Below are positions 39,791 to 47,683 of a stretch of 64,000 nt of DNA, in pieces. The stretch is taken from assembly GCF_002368415.1 (NCBI RefSeq), contig NZ_AP018290.1, forward strand, positions 10,531,717 through 10,595,716, read 5' to 3'. Origin of the DNA: Calothrix sp. NIES-4105. Its GTDB lineage: Bacteria; Cyanobacteriota; Cyanobacteriia; Cyanobacteriales; Nostocaceae. A program made the translations under genes and the position numbers. Below the pieces are notes generated by a model that was given only the letters and a program-made list of their open reading frames with translations, was not told where the DNA came from and did no database searches. Position 1 is the first letter of the stretch. Each line of letters starts with the position of its first letter.

Positions 39791-40563
39791 AATTGACTCC
39801 TTTGTTCTACTTTTTGTTCTACTACTGTTGGTTGTTCACCAGCTCAGTCTTAACATTAGCTAAGATAATTTTCACCTTTACGAATGAACACTTTTTATTT
39901 TAAGGGCGCCTGCACGTGAGTTGAGCAAGTGCTATTCGGTACGTGACGTATATAAGTTTATACGCTTCGTTGCCAATTTTTTTATGGCTTTACACTCCCC
40001 ACTCATCATATTGACTTAAATAATTACTCGTATTATTCATTTTTCGTAATTATATTTCGCCATATTGGAATCGACTTATCATCAACCGATTGTATGAAGT
40101 ACTATCTCTCAAAAGTTATAATCAATAATTAATATATAACTTACATAAAACGCTAGAACTTAGTCACATTTGTAAATAATTTTGAAGCGCAAAATATAAT
40201 ATTAATTTACTATACAATAATATAACGTTGATTGTCACAAATAGCATATAATAGACGTTTATTTAGTACTTTAGTCCTATAATGATTCATCTATAACTTA
40301 CATAGAATGCTAGAAGCTAGACACATCTTATTGCTAGAAACTAGTCACAATTTTCAATAAATTAATCGCAACAGGATTATAAAACTTAATTTCAAGATTA
40401 TTCATTGCCTTACATGCTTATATAAGCATTAAATTTAGAAAATATTAATAAATATTAAGAGGTTTTTATATCTAGAGATTAATCGCATTCATTCTCTAGA
40501 AAGATGGCTGAAGCTTTTCCTGTATTTAATATTGTTAGTAAATAACCCTAGAGAAAATAACTA
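39791..40563. other. 770-bp regulatory-looking region with repeated GCTAGAA boxes
   Basis: No gene. A 37-bp near-repeat (TATAACTTACATA...GCTAGAA..TAG.CACAT) occurs at 40135-40171 and 40292-40328, and a third short box TTGCTAGAAACTAGTCACAA lies at 40331-40350. All are upstream of the PRC-barrel/DUF2382 gene on the same strand and could be regulator sites or an upstream promoter region. Confidence 0.55.
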
Positions 40564-41439
40564 ATGGCACTTCATAAAATTAGCGATTTCGACACAGACT
40601 ACCATAATACTATTCAAGGCAAAGACATTAAAGGAATGAGTGTCTATAGCCGAAGTAGTAATGAAAAAATTGGCACAGTCGGTGATATCTTAGTCGATGA
40701 CCAAGGACAGTTCCGTTATCTACTTGTTGATTTAGGCTTTTGGATTTTTGGTAAAAAAGTATTACTTCCTCTTGGTCGCGCTCAAGTTGATTCGAGAGAA
40801 GACCGTGTATATACTGCGTTAACAAAACAGCAAGCGGAAGACTTACCTGAGTTTAAAGAAGATACTGTATTAGATTACGACTACGAAGAACGGGTACGTA
40901 AAGTCTATCGTACACCATCGCTCGAAGCATCGGCGCCTCTAGATACTGGGGTAGCAGGTGTTGGACGTACTACTCCTACTTACGACCGCAATACTTATAA
41001 CTATAGCCAAGATGTCGATTTATACGACACTAACGCACACGAAGATACTACTATTAGACTTTATGAAGAGCGTTTAGTTGCAAACAAACAGCGTCGTAAA
41101 GCTGGTGAAGTGACAATTGGTAAGCATGTTGAAACAGAAACCGCGCGTGTTGCAGTGCCAATTGAGAAAGAGCGAGTAGTTATTGAGCGCGTTACACCCA
41201 CAGATGCAGGTAGAGTAGTTTCTAACGATGTGACAGCATTCCGTGAAGGTGAAGTAGCGCATGTAGAAATTTACGAAGAAGTTCCTGATATTCGTAAAGA
41301 AGCGGTAGTACGGGAAGAAGTTCGTGTCCGTAAAGTTGTAGACCAAGAAACAGTCGAAACTCAAGAAACAATTCGTCGCGAAGAATTGGATATAGACACC
41401 AACGGTCAATCCGTCGTCAATAGAACAGACCGCGCGTAA
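40564..41439 (+). CDS. PRC-barrel and DUF2382 (YsnF/AvaK-like) stress protein
   Basis: 291 residues. The N-terminal PRC-barrel has IKGMSVYSRSSNEKIGTVGDILVDDQGQFRYLLVDLG. The C-terminal DUF2382 has IRLYEERLVANKQRRKAGEVTIGKHVETE...VVREEVRVRKVVDQETV. This is the domain pair of the akinete marker AvaK and related desiccation or stress proteins. First of three closely spaced plus-strand genes, probably one operon. Confidence 0.9.
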   Translation: MALHKISDFDTDYHNTIQGKDIKGMSVYSRSSNEKIGTVGDILVDDQGQFRYLLVDLGFWIFGKKVLLPLGRAQVDSREDRVYTALTKQQAEDLPEFKEDTVLDYDYEERVRKVYRTPSLEASAPLDTGVAGVGRTTPTYDRNTYNYSQDVDLYDTNAHEDTTIRLYEERLVANKQRRKAGEVTIGKHVETETARVAVPIEKERVVIERVTPTDAGRVVSNDVTAFREGEVAHVEIYEEVPDIRKEAVVREEVRVRKVVDQETVETQETIRREELDIDTNGQSVVNRTDRA

Positions 41440-41483
41440 TTAAAAAACCTTAAAAACTCTTTTCCATTGTCAAGGAGGCATAA

Positions 41484-41912
41484 GTGAAAATACTTCAGCA
41501 TTTCCGCCGTATCTTAGTAGCATTTGCATTGGTGCTACTACTAACAACTACTACTGCATGTGCTACAGTACAAGCAAAACAGCCAACATCACAGCTACCT
41601 GGAACTACTGGTTCTTACTCACAGTTAGAACTGGGTAACACAGCAGAAGGTCAAGACTTTGGTAACTGGGTAGTAGCAACAGCAAAAGGAATCGTCCAAG
41701 ATGCTTACGTGCGCGACAACAATAAATTAGGTGTTGTAATCACACCTCAAGTTCGTCCCACAGAAGTAAGAACATTGGCAAAATCTTTAGTACAAGGTTT
41801 CCACAAAAACTTTCCAAGTCAGGACTTAACAGTTTTAGTGTATGCACCTGATAAGAAGCTAATTTTGACTGCAAAGTATGATACTCAGTCAAATCAGATA
41901 GCGTACAACTAA
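41484..41912 (+). CDS. Putative lipoprotein in the stress cluster
   Basis: 142 residues. Signal peptide and lipobox-like end: FALVLLLTTTTACATVQ, with Cys26 the predicted lipidation site. The mature part is soluble, with a core NWVVATAKGIVQDAYVRDNNKLGVVITPQVRPTEVRTLAKSLVQGFHKNFP and a C-terminal strand VLVYAPDKKLILTAKYD. AAGGAG before the GTG start (41484). No named family recognised. It lies 44 bp after the PRC-barrel gene. Confidence 0.72.
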   Translation: MKILQHFRRILVAFALVLLLTTTTACATVQAKQPTSQLPGTTGSYSQLELGNTAEGQDFGNWVVATAKGIVQDAYVRDNNKLGVVITPQVRPTEVRTLAKSLVQGFHKNFPSQDLTVLVYAPDKKLILTAKYDTQSNQIAYN

Positions 41913-41989
41913 TAAAACGATTTTGATTGATTTCAAACCAGACAAGAAGCTAGTTGACATAATTTGAATTTGCATAAAGGGAGAAACAA

Positions 41990-42505
41990 ATGTCTAGCAG
42001 CGACCAATACAAGCGTCAAATCATGAACGATTTGGCACAAGGAAATACAGAATCTCTTGATGACGCTCCATCAGACCCTTCGAGAGAATATCAGAACTTT
42101 GACGATTTTGCTCAACGCTCAACACATCAAGAACGGCGCCAACTGTTTGGTCGTATTGACCACAACCAAGTTCCTCCAAGTCAAATGGAGCCAGAACTGA
42201 AGAAAGCAATTGAAAAGATTCAGCCCTCGGAAAGAGATGATGTAGCGCGCTCGTTTTTCAAGCACCTCAAAGAAAGAGGACTTGACGACCGTCATTTAGA
42301 AAAGCAATTGGGTCTTTCTACTCACAACCCAAACCGGATGACCGCAGACGATGTTTCCAAACTCGCTTCGTTCACATACCACAACCATCCCGACCTCTTC
42401 CGCGATGTAATGGCAGAACAACCTGCAATCTTTAAGTTCCTTAGTAACCCTGTAGTAGGCGCCGCTTTAGGTGCAATTGCTTCCAAGTGGTTTGGTAAAC
42501 ACTAA
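41990..42505 (+). CDS. Conserved cyanobacterial protein of the stress cluster
   Basis: 171 residues. Hydrophilic and acidic N-terminal part (KRQIMNDLAQGNTESLDDAPSDPSREYQNFDDF), a middle helical domain, and a C-terminal hydrophobic segment FLSNPVVGAALGAIASKWFG that may dock on a membrane. GGGAG lies seven bases before ATG. Third gene of the putative operon with PRC/DUF2382 and the lipoprotein. No function known to me. Confidence 0.72.
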   Translation: MSSSDQYKRQIMNDLAQGNTESLDDAPSDPSREYQNFDDFAQRSTHQERRQLFGRIDHNQVPPSQMEPELKKAIEKIQPSERDDVARSFFKHLKERGLDDRHLEKQLGLSTHNPNRMTADDVSKLASFTYHNHPDLFRDVMAEQPAIFKFLSNPVVGAALGAIASKWFGKH

Positions 42506-42515
42506 TACCCTATAA

Positions 42516-42535
42516 TCCCCCGCAAATTCGGGGGA
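42516..42535 (+). terminator. GC hairpin after the stress cluster
   Basis: CCCCCG-CAAATT-CGGGGG, ten bases after the last gene; likely transcript end, although the T-run is short. Confidence 0.6.
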
Positions 42536-42920
42536 CTTTAAGATGCTCTTAGCTCCTTATTAAGGCTACCATGTACACACAAGCCTCTCTTTCTTCTCTT
42601 TCTTTGTGCCCTTTGTGCCTTTGTGGTTCTTTAAAGAGATAAACCACAAAGAACACAAAGAACACAAAGGGGAAAAGAAGGGAGTTATTATAGATGTGTG
42701 TACACCGTAGCTCTAAAGCGGGGGGTTGGGGGATCAAAATAAGATTCAAAATAAATTAAATAATGAATGTGAACCGTGGTTCACAAAAATGATTATTTCC
42801 AAATCTAACAAAAGAACTAATTTAAATTCTTCCCTCTGAGTGACAACCAACCGTTGTAATATCCCTTAAAGTAAAAGGCGAACGTCACAACACTAATTAC
42901 TTTTTGGAAATTTAATATTT
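42536..42920. other. Intergenic stretch with CTTTGTG inverted repeats and a TGTGAACC dyad
   Basis: 42590-42672 holds CTTTGTG/CACAAAG inverted repeats of the kind also seen near 22229. The third TGTGAACC dyad is at 42768, about 135 bp before the Rieske gene. Confidence 0.5.
42768..42785. promoter_or_regulatory. Operator-like palindrome TGTGAACC-N2-GGTTCACA upstream of the Rieske gene
   Basis: Third copy of the 18-bp dyad; 135 bp before ATG 42921, the only copy close to an obvious downstream gene. Confidence 0.5.
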
Positions 42921-44513
42921 ATGCTGAAAACAGAAGCAGTTGTCGCAAAGGTAAACGACTTGCAAGATGGACAAAAGCGGCAAGTTTCTGTAGGTGACAC
43001 AGATATACTCTTAGTGCGGGTAAAAGAAAATTATTACGCCATAGGTGCCTACTGTACGCATTACCAAGCACCTTTAGCAGAAGGTGTACTAAGTGGAGAT
43101 CACATTATTTGTCCTTGGCACAACGCTTACTTCCAAATTGACACAGGAAACCAACAAGAACCACCTGGGTTAGATTCTTTACCTTGTTATCCTGTCCGTG
43201 TAGAAGGTGAAAATATTATTGTTAGTGTACCTCAATCATGCTCACAAACTCGAACCAGAGCAATGGCTGAGTATCATCCTGAAATCGATAAACGTGTATT
43301 TATAATTTTAGGAGCAGGTGCAGCAGGCGCCCATGCAGCAGAAACTTTGAGAATAGAAAGTTTTTCAGGGCGTGTTGTGATGGTAACGCAAGAAGCCCAA
43401 ATACCTTATGATCGTACCTGGTTAAGTAAAGATTATTTTAATGGCAAAGTTTCTAAAGAAGAATTACCTTTAAGAACACCTGAGTTTTATCAAGAGCATA
43501 ATATAGAAGTGCTACTAAATAAAAGAGTGGTACGTGTCGATGTTAAGAATAAGAGTATAACTTTTGCCGACGGTGAAAATCTTAATTATGACTCTTTACT
43601 TGTCGCTACAGGTGGTAAGCCGCGTCAGTTAGATGTAGATGGCGCCGATTTAAAAAATATTTTTACTTTGCGCTCTGCTACTGATACAGAAAATATATTA
43701 ACAGCAGCATCGCAAGCAACTCAAGCAGTTGTAATTGGCTCAAGTTTCATAGGGATGGAAACAGCTTCAGGTTTAACGCAACGTGGTATAAAAGTAACAG
43801 TTATATCACCTGATTCTATACCATTTAAAAAAATCTTAGGCGAGGAAGTAGGAAAATTATTTAAACAAGTACACGAAGAGAATGGTGTAATTTTTAAAAC
43901 TGGCACAAAAGTAACTCGTGTTGAAGGTAATGGTAAAGTCGAAGCAGTAATATTAGATAACCAAGAACGAATACCTACTGATATGGTAGTAGTGGGTATT
44001 GGTGTACAACCAGCAACTGACTTTCTTGAAGGTATAGATTTAAATCAAGATAAAAGCATACCTGTTAATGATCAGCTTTTATGTACTGCCGAAGGTATTG
44101 AAGATTTGTATGCAGCAGGAGATATAGCACGCTTTCCAGATTGGCGTACAGGGAAAGATACGCGCGTCGAACACTGGAGAATTGCAGCACAACAAGGACG
44201 AATAGCTGCACATAACATGTTAGGTAAGTCAGTAAAATTTCAAACTGTTCCCGTTTTTTGGACAATGCAGTTTGATTTTCCTTTGCGCTATGTAGGACAT
44301 GCCAAGGAATGGGATGAAATCATTGTTGATGGAGATTTGGAAAAACGGGAATTTATTGTTTTTTATGTAAAAGACAATCAAGTCTTAGCAACTGCTAGTA
44401 GTAAGCGTGACACAGAAAGCGCTGCTATTACTGAATTAATGCGCTTAAATAAAATGCCGCACCCAGATGTTTTACGTCAAGGCAATTTTGATTTAGTTGG
44501 ACAAATAGCATAG
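42921..44513 (+). CDS. Rieske [2Fe-2S] plus FAD oxidoreductase (AIFM3/ferredoxin-reductase-like)
   Basis: 530 residues. The Rieske domain comes first: Cys45/His47 (CTH) and Cys64/His67 (CPWH) coordinate the cluster. A pyridine-nucleotide-disulfide-reductase-type FAD domain follows (IILGAGAAGAHAAETLR, VVIGSSFIGMETASGL, LYAAGDIARFPD). It should pass electrons from NAD(P)H through FAD to the cluster, the AIFM3/ferredoxin-reductase layout. Physiological partner unknown. Monocistronic by spacing. Confidence 0.88.
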   Translation: MLKTEAVVAKVNDLQDGQKRQVSVGDTDILLVRVKENYYAIGAYCTHYQAPLAEGVLSGDHIICPWHNAYFQIDTGNQQEPPGLDSLPCYPVRVEGENIIVSVPQSCSQTRTRAMAEYHPEIDKRVFIILGAGAAGAHAAETLRIESFSGRVVMVTQEAQIPYDRTWLSKDYFNGKVSKEELPLRTPEFYQEHNIEVLLNKRVVRVDVKNKSITFADGENLNYDSLLVATGGKPRQLDVDGADLKNIFTLRSATDTENILTAASQATQAVVIGSSFIGMETASGLTQRGIKVTVISPDSIPFKKILGEEVGKLFKQVHEENGVIFKTGTKVTRVEGNGKVEAVILDNQERIPTDMVVVGIGVQPATDFLEGIDLNQDKSIPVNDQLLCTAEGIEDLYAAGDIARFPDWRTGKDTRVEHWRIAAQQGRIAAHNMLGKSVKFQTVPVFWTMQFDFPLRYVGHAKEWDEIIVDGDLEKREFIVFYVKDNQVLATASSKRDTESAAITELMRLNKMPHPDVLRQGNFDLVGQIA

Positions 44514-44877
44514 TTCGCTGGGCGCCTGTTGCTGGATTGTAGCATAGGTGTCTCGCCTGTGCAGTCACCTGTATTTTTTACCACAGAGACACAGAAAATT
44601 CAAAGGAAGAATTGTTTTTCTGCGATAATATGGTCTATCTCATGAGTGTAAGCTGAAACACTTTGACATAATCTACAGTATTCACAACAACCGAAAGCTC
44701 TTTGAATGACAAGATTACGAAGTCCATTGAGATATAAGTATAACTTATTTACCGTGGGATGAGGCTATAAGCCCGCGCTCAACCCTATTTGCCTAGACTA
44801 TTTCTAAAAAAGGTATAATTTTTTACAATGACGCAATGGAGCGAACGGTATTATATATCTTGACTGGGATACTCTTC
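44514..44877. other. Intergenic stretch with a gene remnant
   Basis: 364 bp after the Rieske gene. Holds the HNH remnant described separately; otherwise AT-rich filler before the VapC-type gene. Confidence 0.5.
44611..44778 (-). pseudogene. Remnant of an HNH endonuclease gene
   Basis: One frame reads QRAFGCCEYCRLCQSVSAYTHEIDHIIAEK, the start of the same HNH family as the gene at 53080. It also keeps the preceding junction to the 127-residue partner (an IISL/YSLI-type end). It stops after about 45 codons. Truncated copy; clearly decayed. Confidence 0.65.
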
Positions 44878-45264
44878 TTACCAATAACGAGTGACTGTAT
44901 AATTGTCTAGCACTGCATCCAAGCTAATAATCGGGATGTTTTCTGTGAGTGCTTGGGCAACTAAAAGGCGATCAAAGGGGTCTTTATGATGGAATGGCAG
45001 AGTCACAAGCGCGGCTGCATGAGCTACTTTAATTGGTAATATTTCCAATTCGTTAACTTCGATTTGATGCTCCATCCATGTCTCAAAATTTTCAGGAACT
45101 TGATACTTACCAATACTAACTTTGATTGCAATTTCCCAATAAGAAGCAGGACTTATCAAGATATCGTTGAGAGGATCGACAATTAAATCACGGGCAACTT
45201 GACTAAGGGTACTGTCATTAAGTACGAACCAGAGGAATGCGTGAGTATCGAGCAGAAGCTTCAT
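44878..45264 (-). CDS. PIN-domain toxin (VapC-like)
   Basis: 128 residues: LLLDTHAFLWFVLND (first Asp), ASYWEIAIKVSIGKY (Glu) and HHKDPFDRLLVAQALTENIPIISLD (Asp-Asp region) match the acidic PIN nuclease site. The start codon overlaps the stop of the antitoxin gene (ATGA). Expected to cut tRNA or other RNA unless bound by its antitoxin. Confidence 0.9.
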   Translation of the reverse strand: MKLLLDTHAFLWFVLNDSTLSQVARDLIVDPLNDILISPASYWEIAIKVSIGKYQVPENFETWMEHQIEVNELEILPIKVAHAAALVTLPFHHKDPFDRLLVAQALTENIPIISLDAVLDNYTVTRYW

Positions 45265-45491
45265 GGCATATAGTCGCGAAAGTCCTCTAAGTGGGTTTCG
45301 TCTTCCGACAGGATGGTTAGGGTTCCAATTGCACTACCAGGCTGGCGGGGCTTGCGGGGTGGTTTCAGTTCCCCAATCAGTCTGGCGACAGTACGATCAC
45401 CGGAAAAAATTTGCACTTCTTCACCAGGTTGCAGACTCGCAATCAGTTCGGGTAAACGAAGTTGGGCTTGTGTTAATGGAATCCGTGTCAT
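45261..45491 (-). CDS. Phd/YefM-like antitoxin (VapB-like)
   Basis: 76 residues: MTRIPLTQAQLRLPELIASLQPGEEVQIFSGDRTVARLIG is the Phd-type DNA-binding start; the tail LSEDETHLEDFRDYMP binds toxin. Four-base overlap with the toxin gene shows translational coupling. Confidence 0.85.
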   Translation of the reverse strand: MTRIPLTQAQLRLPELIASLQPGEEVQIFSGDRTVARLIGELKPPRKPRQPGSAIGTLTILSEDETHLEDFRDYMP

Positions 45492-45653
45492 TTATAAATA
45501 TTAATAATGGCTAATTTTTTTATCATAGCAGCCAACACCCCTGATTGTAATTTATTAGTATAAAATATTGTAAATTACTAAAAAAATAATGTATTACATG
45601 ATGAGAGGTAAAAAAATTACTTTCTCCTGTGGCATTGGGAGGCGCCAGTTCCT

Positions 45654-46113
45654 TTAGTAAACAATTAATTTACCTTCTGGGTACTGTTCATCCCAACCGC
45701 AAGGCCAATGTCCGTCTCGATACCACTCCATCAAATCAGTAAAAAAAGTTTCAGAACTACCCGTTGCAATTTCTACGGCGGAAGCAGCCACATCATAAGC
45801 TACAGCATCAGCTACACTTATTCCTTCTTCAAGCTCGTGACAATAAATTGATTTGGATATAGCTTGCAATGCTTTATCATAAGCAATATCCGCTCATTGG
45901 ATTCATACTATCTACATGATTATGGAATGAAGCATTTATCCAATTTTCACTTTGTAGATGTGACCAAGCATCATCCCAAGAAAAAAGTTGCTTAACTTCC
46001 TGGTCATGTAAAGGTTGCCCGACACTCCTAAACCAAGGGATTGTATCCAACTCTTACAGAAAAAGGCTAACTTTTGAATTTAATTGATTGACATTGCTAT
46101 TAAATATAGTCAT
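45654..46113 (-). pseudogene. Decayed putative immunity gene beside the deaminase toxin
   Basis: Reading from ATG 46113 gives MTIFNSNVNQLNSKVSLFL, then TAA, then ELDTIPWFRSVGQPLHDQEV...ADIAYDKALQAI... after one frameshift near 45880, ending HWPCGWDEQYPEGKLIVY. Length is 460 nt (3n+1). One nonsense codon plus one frameshift. The intact C-terminal 71 codons still look conserved. It starts 32 bp after the toxin frame, the place of an immunity gene. Immunity function inferred from position only. Confidence 0.6.
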
Positions 46114-46145
46114 ATTGATTTATCCTCATAATTAAATTTTAATCT

Positions 46146-46669
46146 TTATGGAGAAATTATTGTTAGCTTTACACCATACTGCTTTGTAATACTTAATACT
46201 ACTTTTTGACAGTAGTTACACAGTGGTTTATCTACATACAAGGTTACTTCTCCCCAGTTATATTTCTAACTTTCATTTCATTTGCTAGTTTAGCAAGAGC
46301 GCGTCCCTCTGCATGAGTAAATGATACAGCACCAAGTTTTAAGTCGCTAACAAGATTCGCTTCAAATCTTCCACTTACCCCTTGGTACTCACCCTCAATG
46401 CCAGGTATATTGGCTATGATTAGCGCTACTGTTGGACTACCCTCTATATTAAGTCCAAATCCTAATTCTTGGCGAATTTCCTGTATACGAGGATTGACTA
46501 TAATACTTCGCGCTGCTTCAGACTGGAATTGTTCCAAAGCCTTAGCTGCTCCTATTTTTCTCACCGTGTCTTTAAAATATTGTTTGGATTGTGGTAAGGT
46601 AAGCGCTGTTTCTATTTCGTCTAGTTGACGCTGTATATCTTCTGAGATTTCTTCATCATTGGTAGACAT
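46146..46669 (-). pseudogene. Deaminase-fold toxin gene with a 2-nt insertion
   Basis: From ATG 46669 the frame reaches SFTHAEGRALAKLANEMKVRNITGEK then TAA. With two bases removed at the GAGAA near 46250 it continues EVTLYVDKPLCNYCQKVVLSITKQYGVKLTIISP. HAE and the PLCxxC pair are the zinc ligands and catalytic Glu of nucleic-acid deaminases used as polymorphic toxins. The full frame is 524 nt (3n+2), fitting a 2-nt insertion. There is no trafficking domain upstream, so it is a short, stand-alone toxin domain or a recombined tail. The frameshift may be true decay. Confidence 0.68.
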
Positions 46670-46819
46670 TGAATTTATGGCTGCTTTTACTCATTGCTAT
46701 TTTTTATCATTCTTGACCGATATTGCTATCATTAGCAACTGTGTTTGCGAGAAAATATCAAAAATTGAGAACGGGCAGACTATAATGAAAATTTAAAAAG
46801 CATTCATTACAATAAAATT

Positions 46820-46924
46820 ATGCTACAAACGTTTAGAGCAACCTTAAGGGGCAACTCCTTGGAATGGGAAGAGGAAGTGTGGCAGAATTTAAGAGATGAC
46901 CGCCCAGTACAAGTGTTATTCTAA
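46820..46924 (+). CDS. 34-residue antitoxin-like small ORF
   Basis: MLQTFRATLRGNSLEWEEEVWQNLRDDRPVQVLF. The start resembles small cyanobacterial antitoxins of PIN-domain pairs, but the end is short and no toxin gene follows. Possibly a truncated remnant. Low certainty. Confidence 0.35.
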   Translation: MLQTFRATLRGNSLEWEEEVWQNLRDDRPVQVLF

Positions 46925-46963
46925 TATTATGGATTAGTAGACGCGGAATTAAAATATTGGATT

Positions 46964-47470
46964 ATGGAAGAAGGAATAAAACTTCTCAATCGGCGAAAGT
47001 TGCTTAAGAGGTACGCGGCTGGAGAGAGAGACTTTGCAGGGATTAGAATTAGTTCGTCAGGGCTGGATGGAGAAGATTTGCGTTGTATCAATTTGAGTGG
47101 AGCTGATTTAACGGGTATTAATTTCAGTGGTGCCAACCTCAGTCATGCCAACTTGATTGGAGCCAAAATGCTTTGTGTTAATTTAACTAATGCCAATCTC
47201 AGTTATGCCAATCTACGAGGTGCTGACTTGAGTGGTGCTGATTGTATAGAGACTGACTTTTCCAATGCTAGTTTGAATAATGCTATCTTAACTGCTGCCC
47301 TTTTTGAAGGGGCTAACCTCTACCAAGCTGCGATTGGTGGCAATGCCAGATTGATAGGAACTGACTTTAGGGGAGCCAAAAATTTTCCCCCTCTTGGTGA
47401 AGGTGTTTTAGTGTGTAAAACCTTTTGGGAAGACGGAAGTTTCTTCAAAGGACCTGATTGGATTGAGTAA
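46964..47470 (+). CDS. Pentapeptide repeat protein
   Basis: 168 residues. About ten A(N/D)LSGA-type pentapeptides from residue 45 to 125 (LSGADLTGINFSGANLSHANLIGA; LRGADLSGAD; LFEGANLYQ) form a right-handed beta-helix. Short non-repeat ends. No enzymatic motif. Role unknown; such proteins sometimes mimic DNA or scaffold other proteins. Confidence 0.85.
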   Translation: MEEGIKLLNRRKLLKRYAAGERDFAGIRISSSGLDGEDLRCINLSGADLTGINFSGANLSHANLIGAKMLCVNLTNANLSYANLRGADLSGADCIETDFSNASLNNAILTAALFEGANLYQAAIGGNARLIGTDFRGAKNFPPLGEGVLVCKTFWEDGSFFKGPDWIE

Positions 47471-47683
47471 TGTAGCTTTCACTGCGTCAATACTACATTG
47501 ACCTTGAAATGCTTGCTCTAGTCTGCTTAAGCGGACTTGTGCTACTCGCGCTTGGGTATTTCATACCCACGCGGTTTGTGCATATGTTATCTCTCGCCAG
47601 TAATAGTAATAAATAGTAGCGGTTTTAATGTTCTTTCGATATACAGGCGCCGCTTGCATGTATCGTGGTTAGGAGATATGGGA

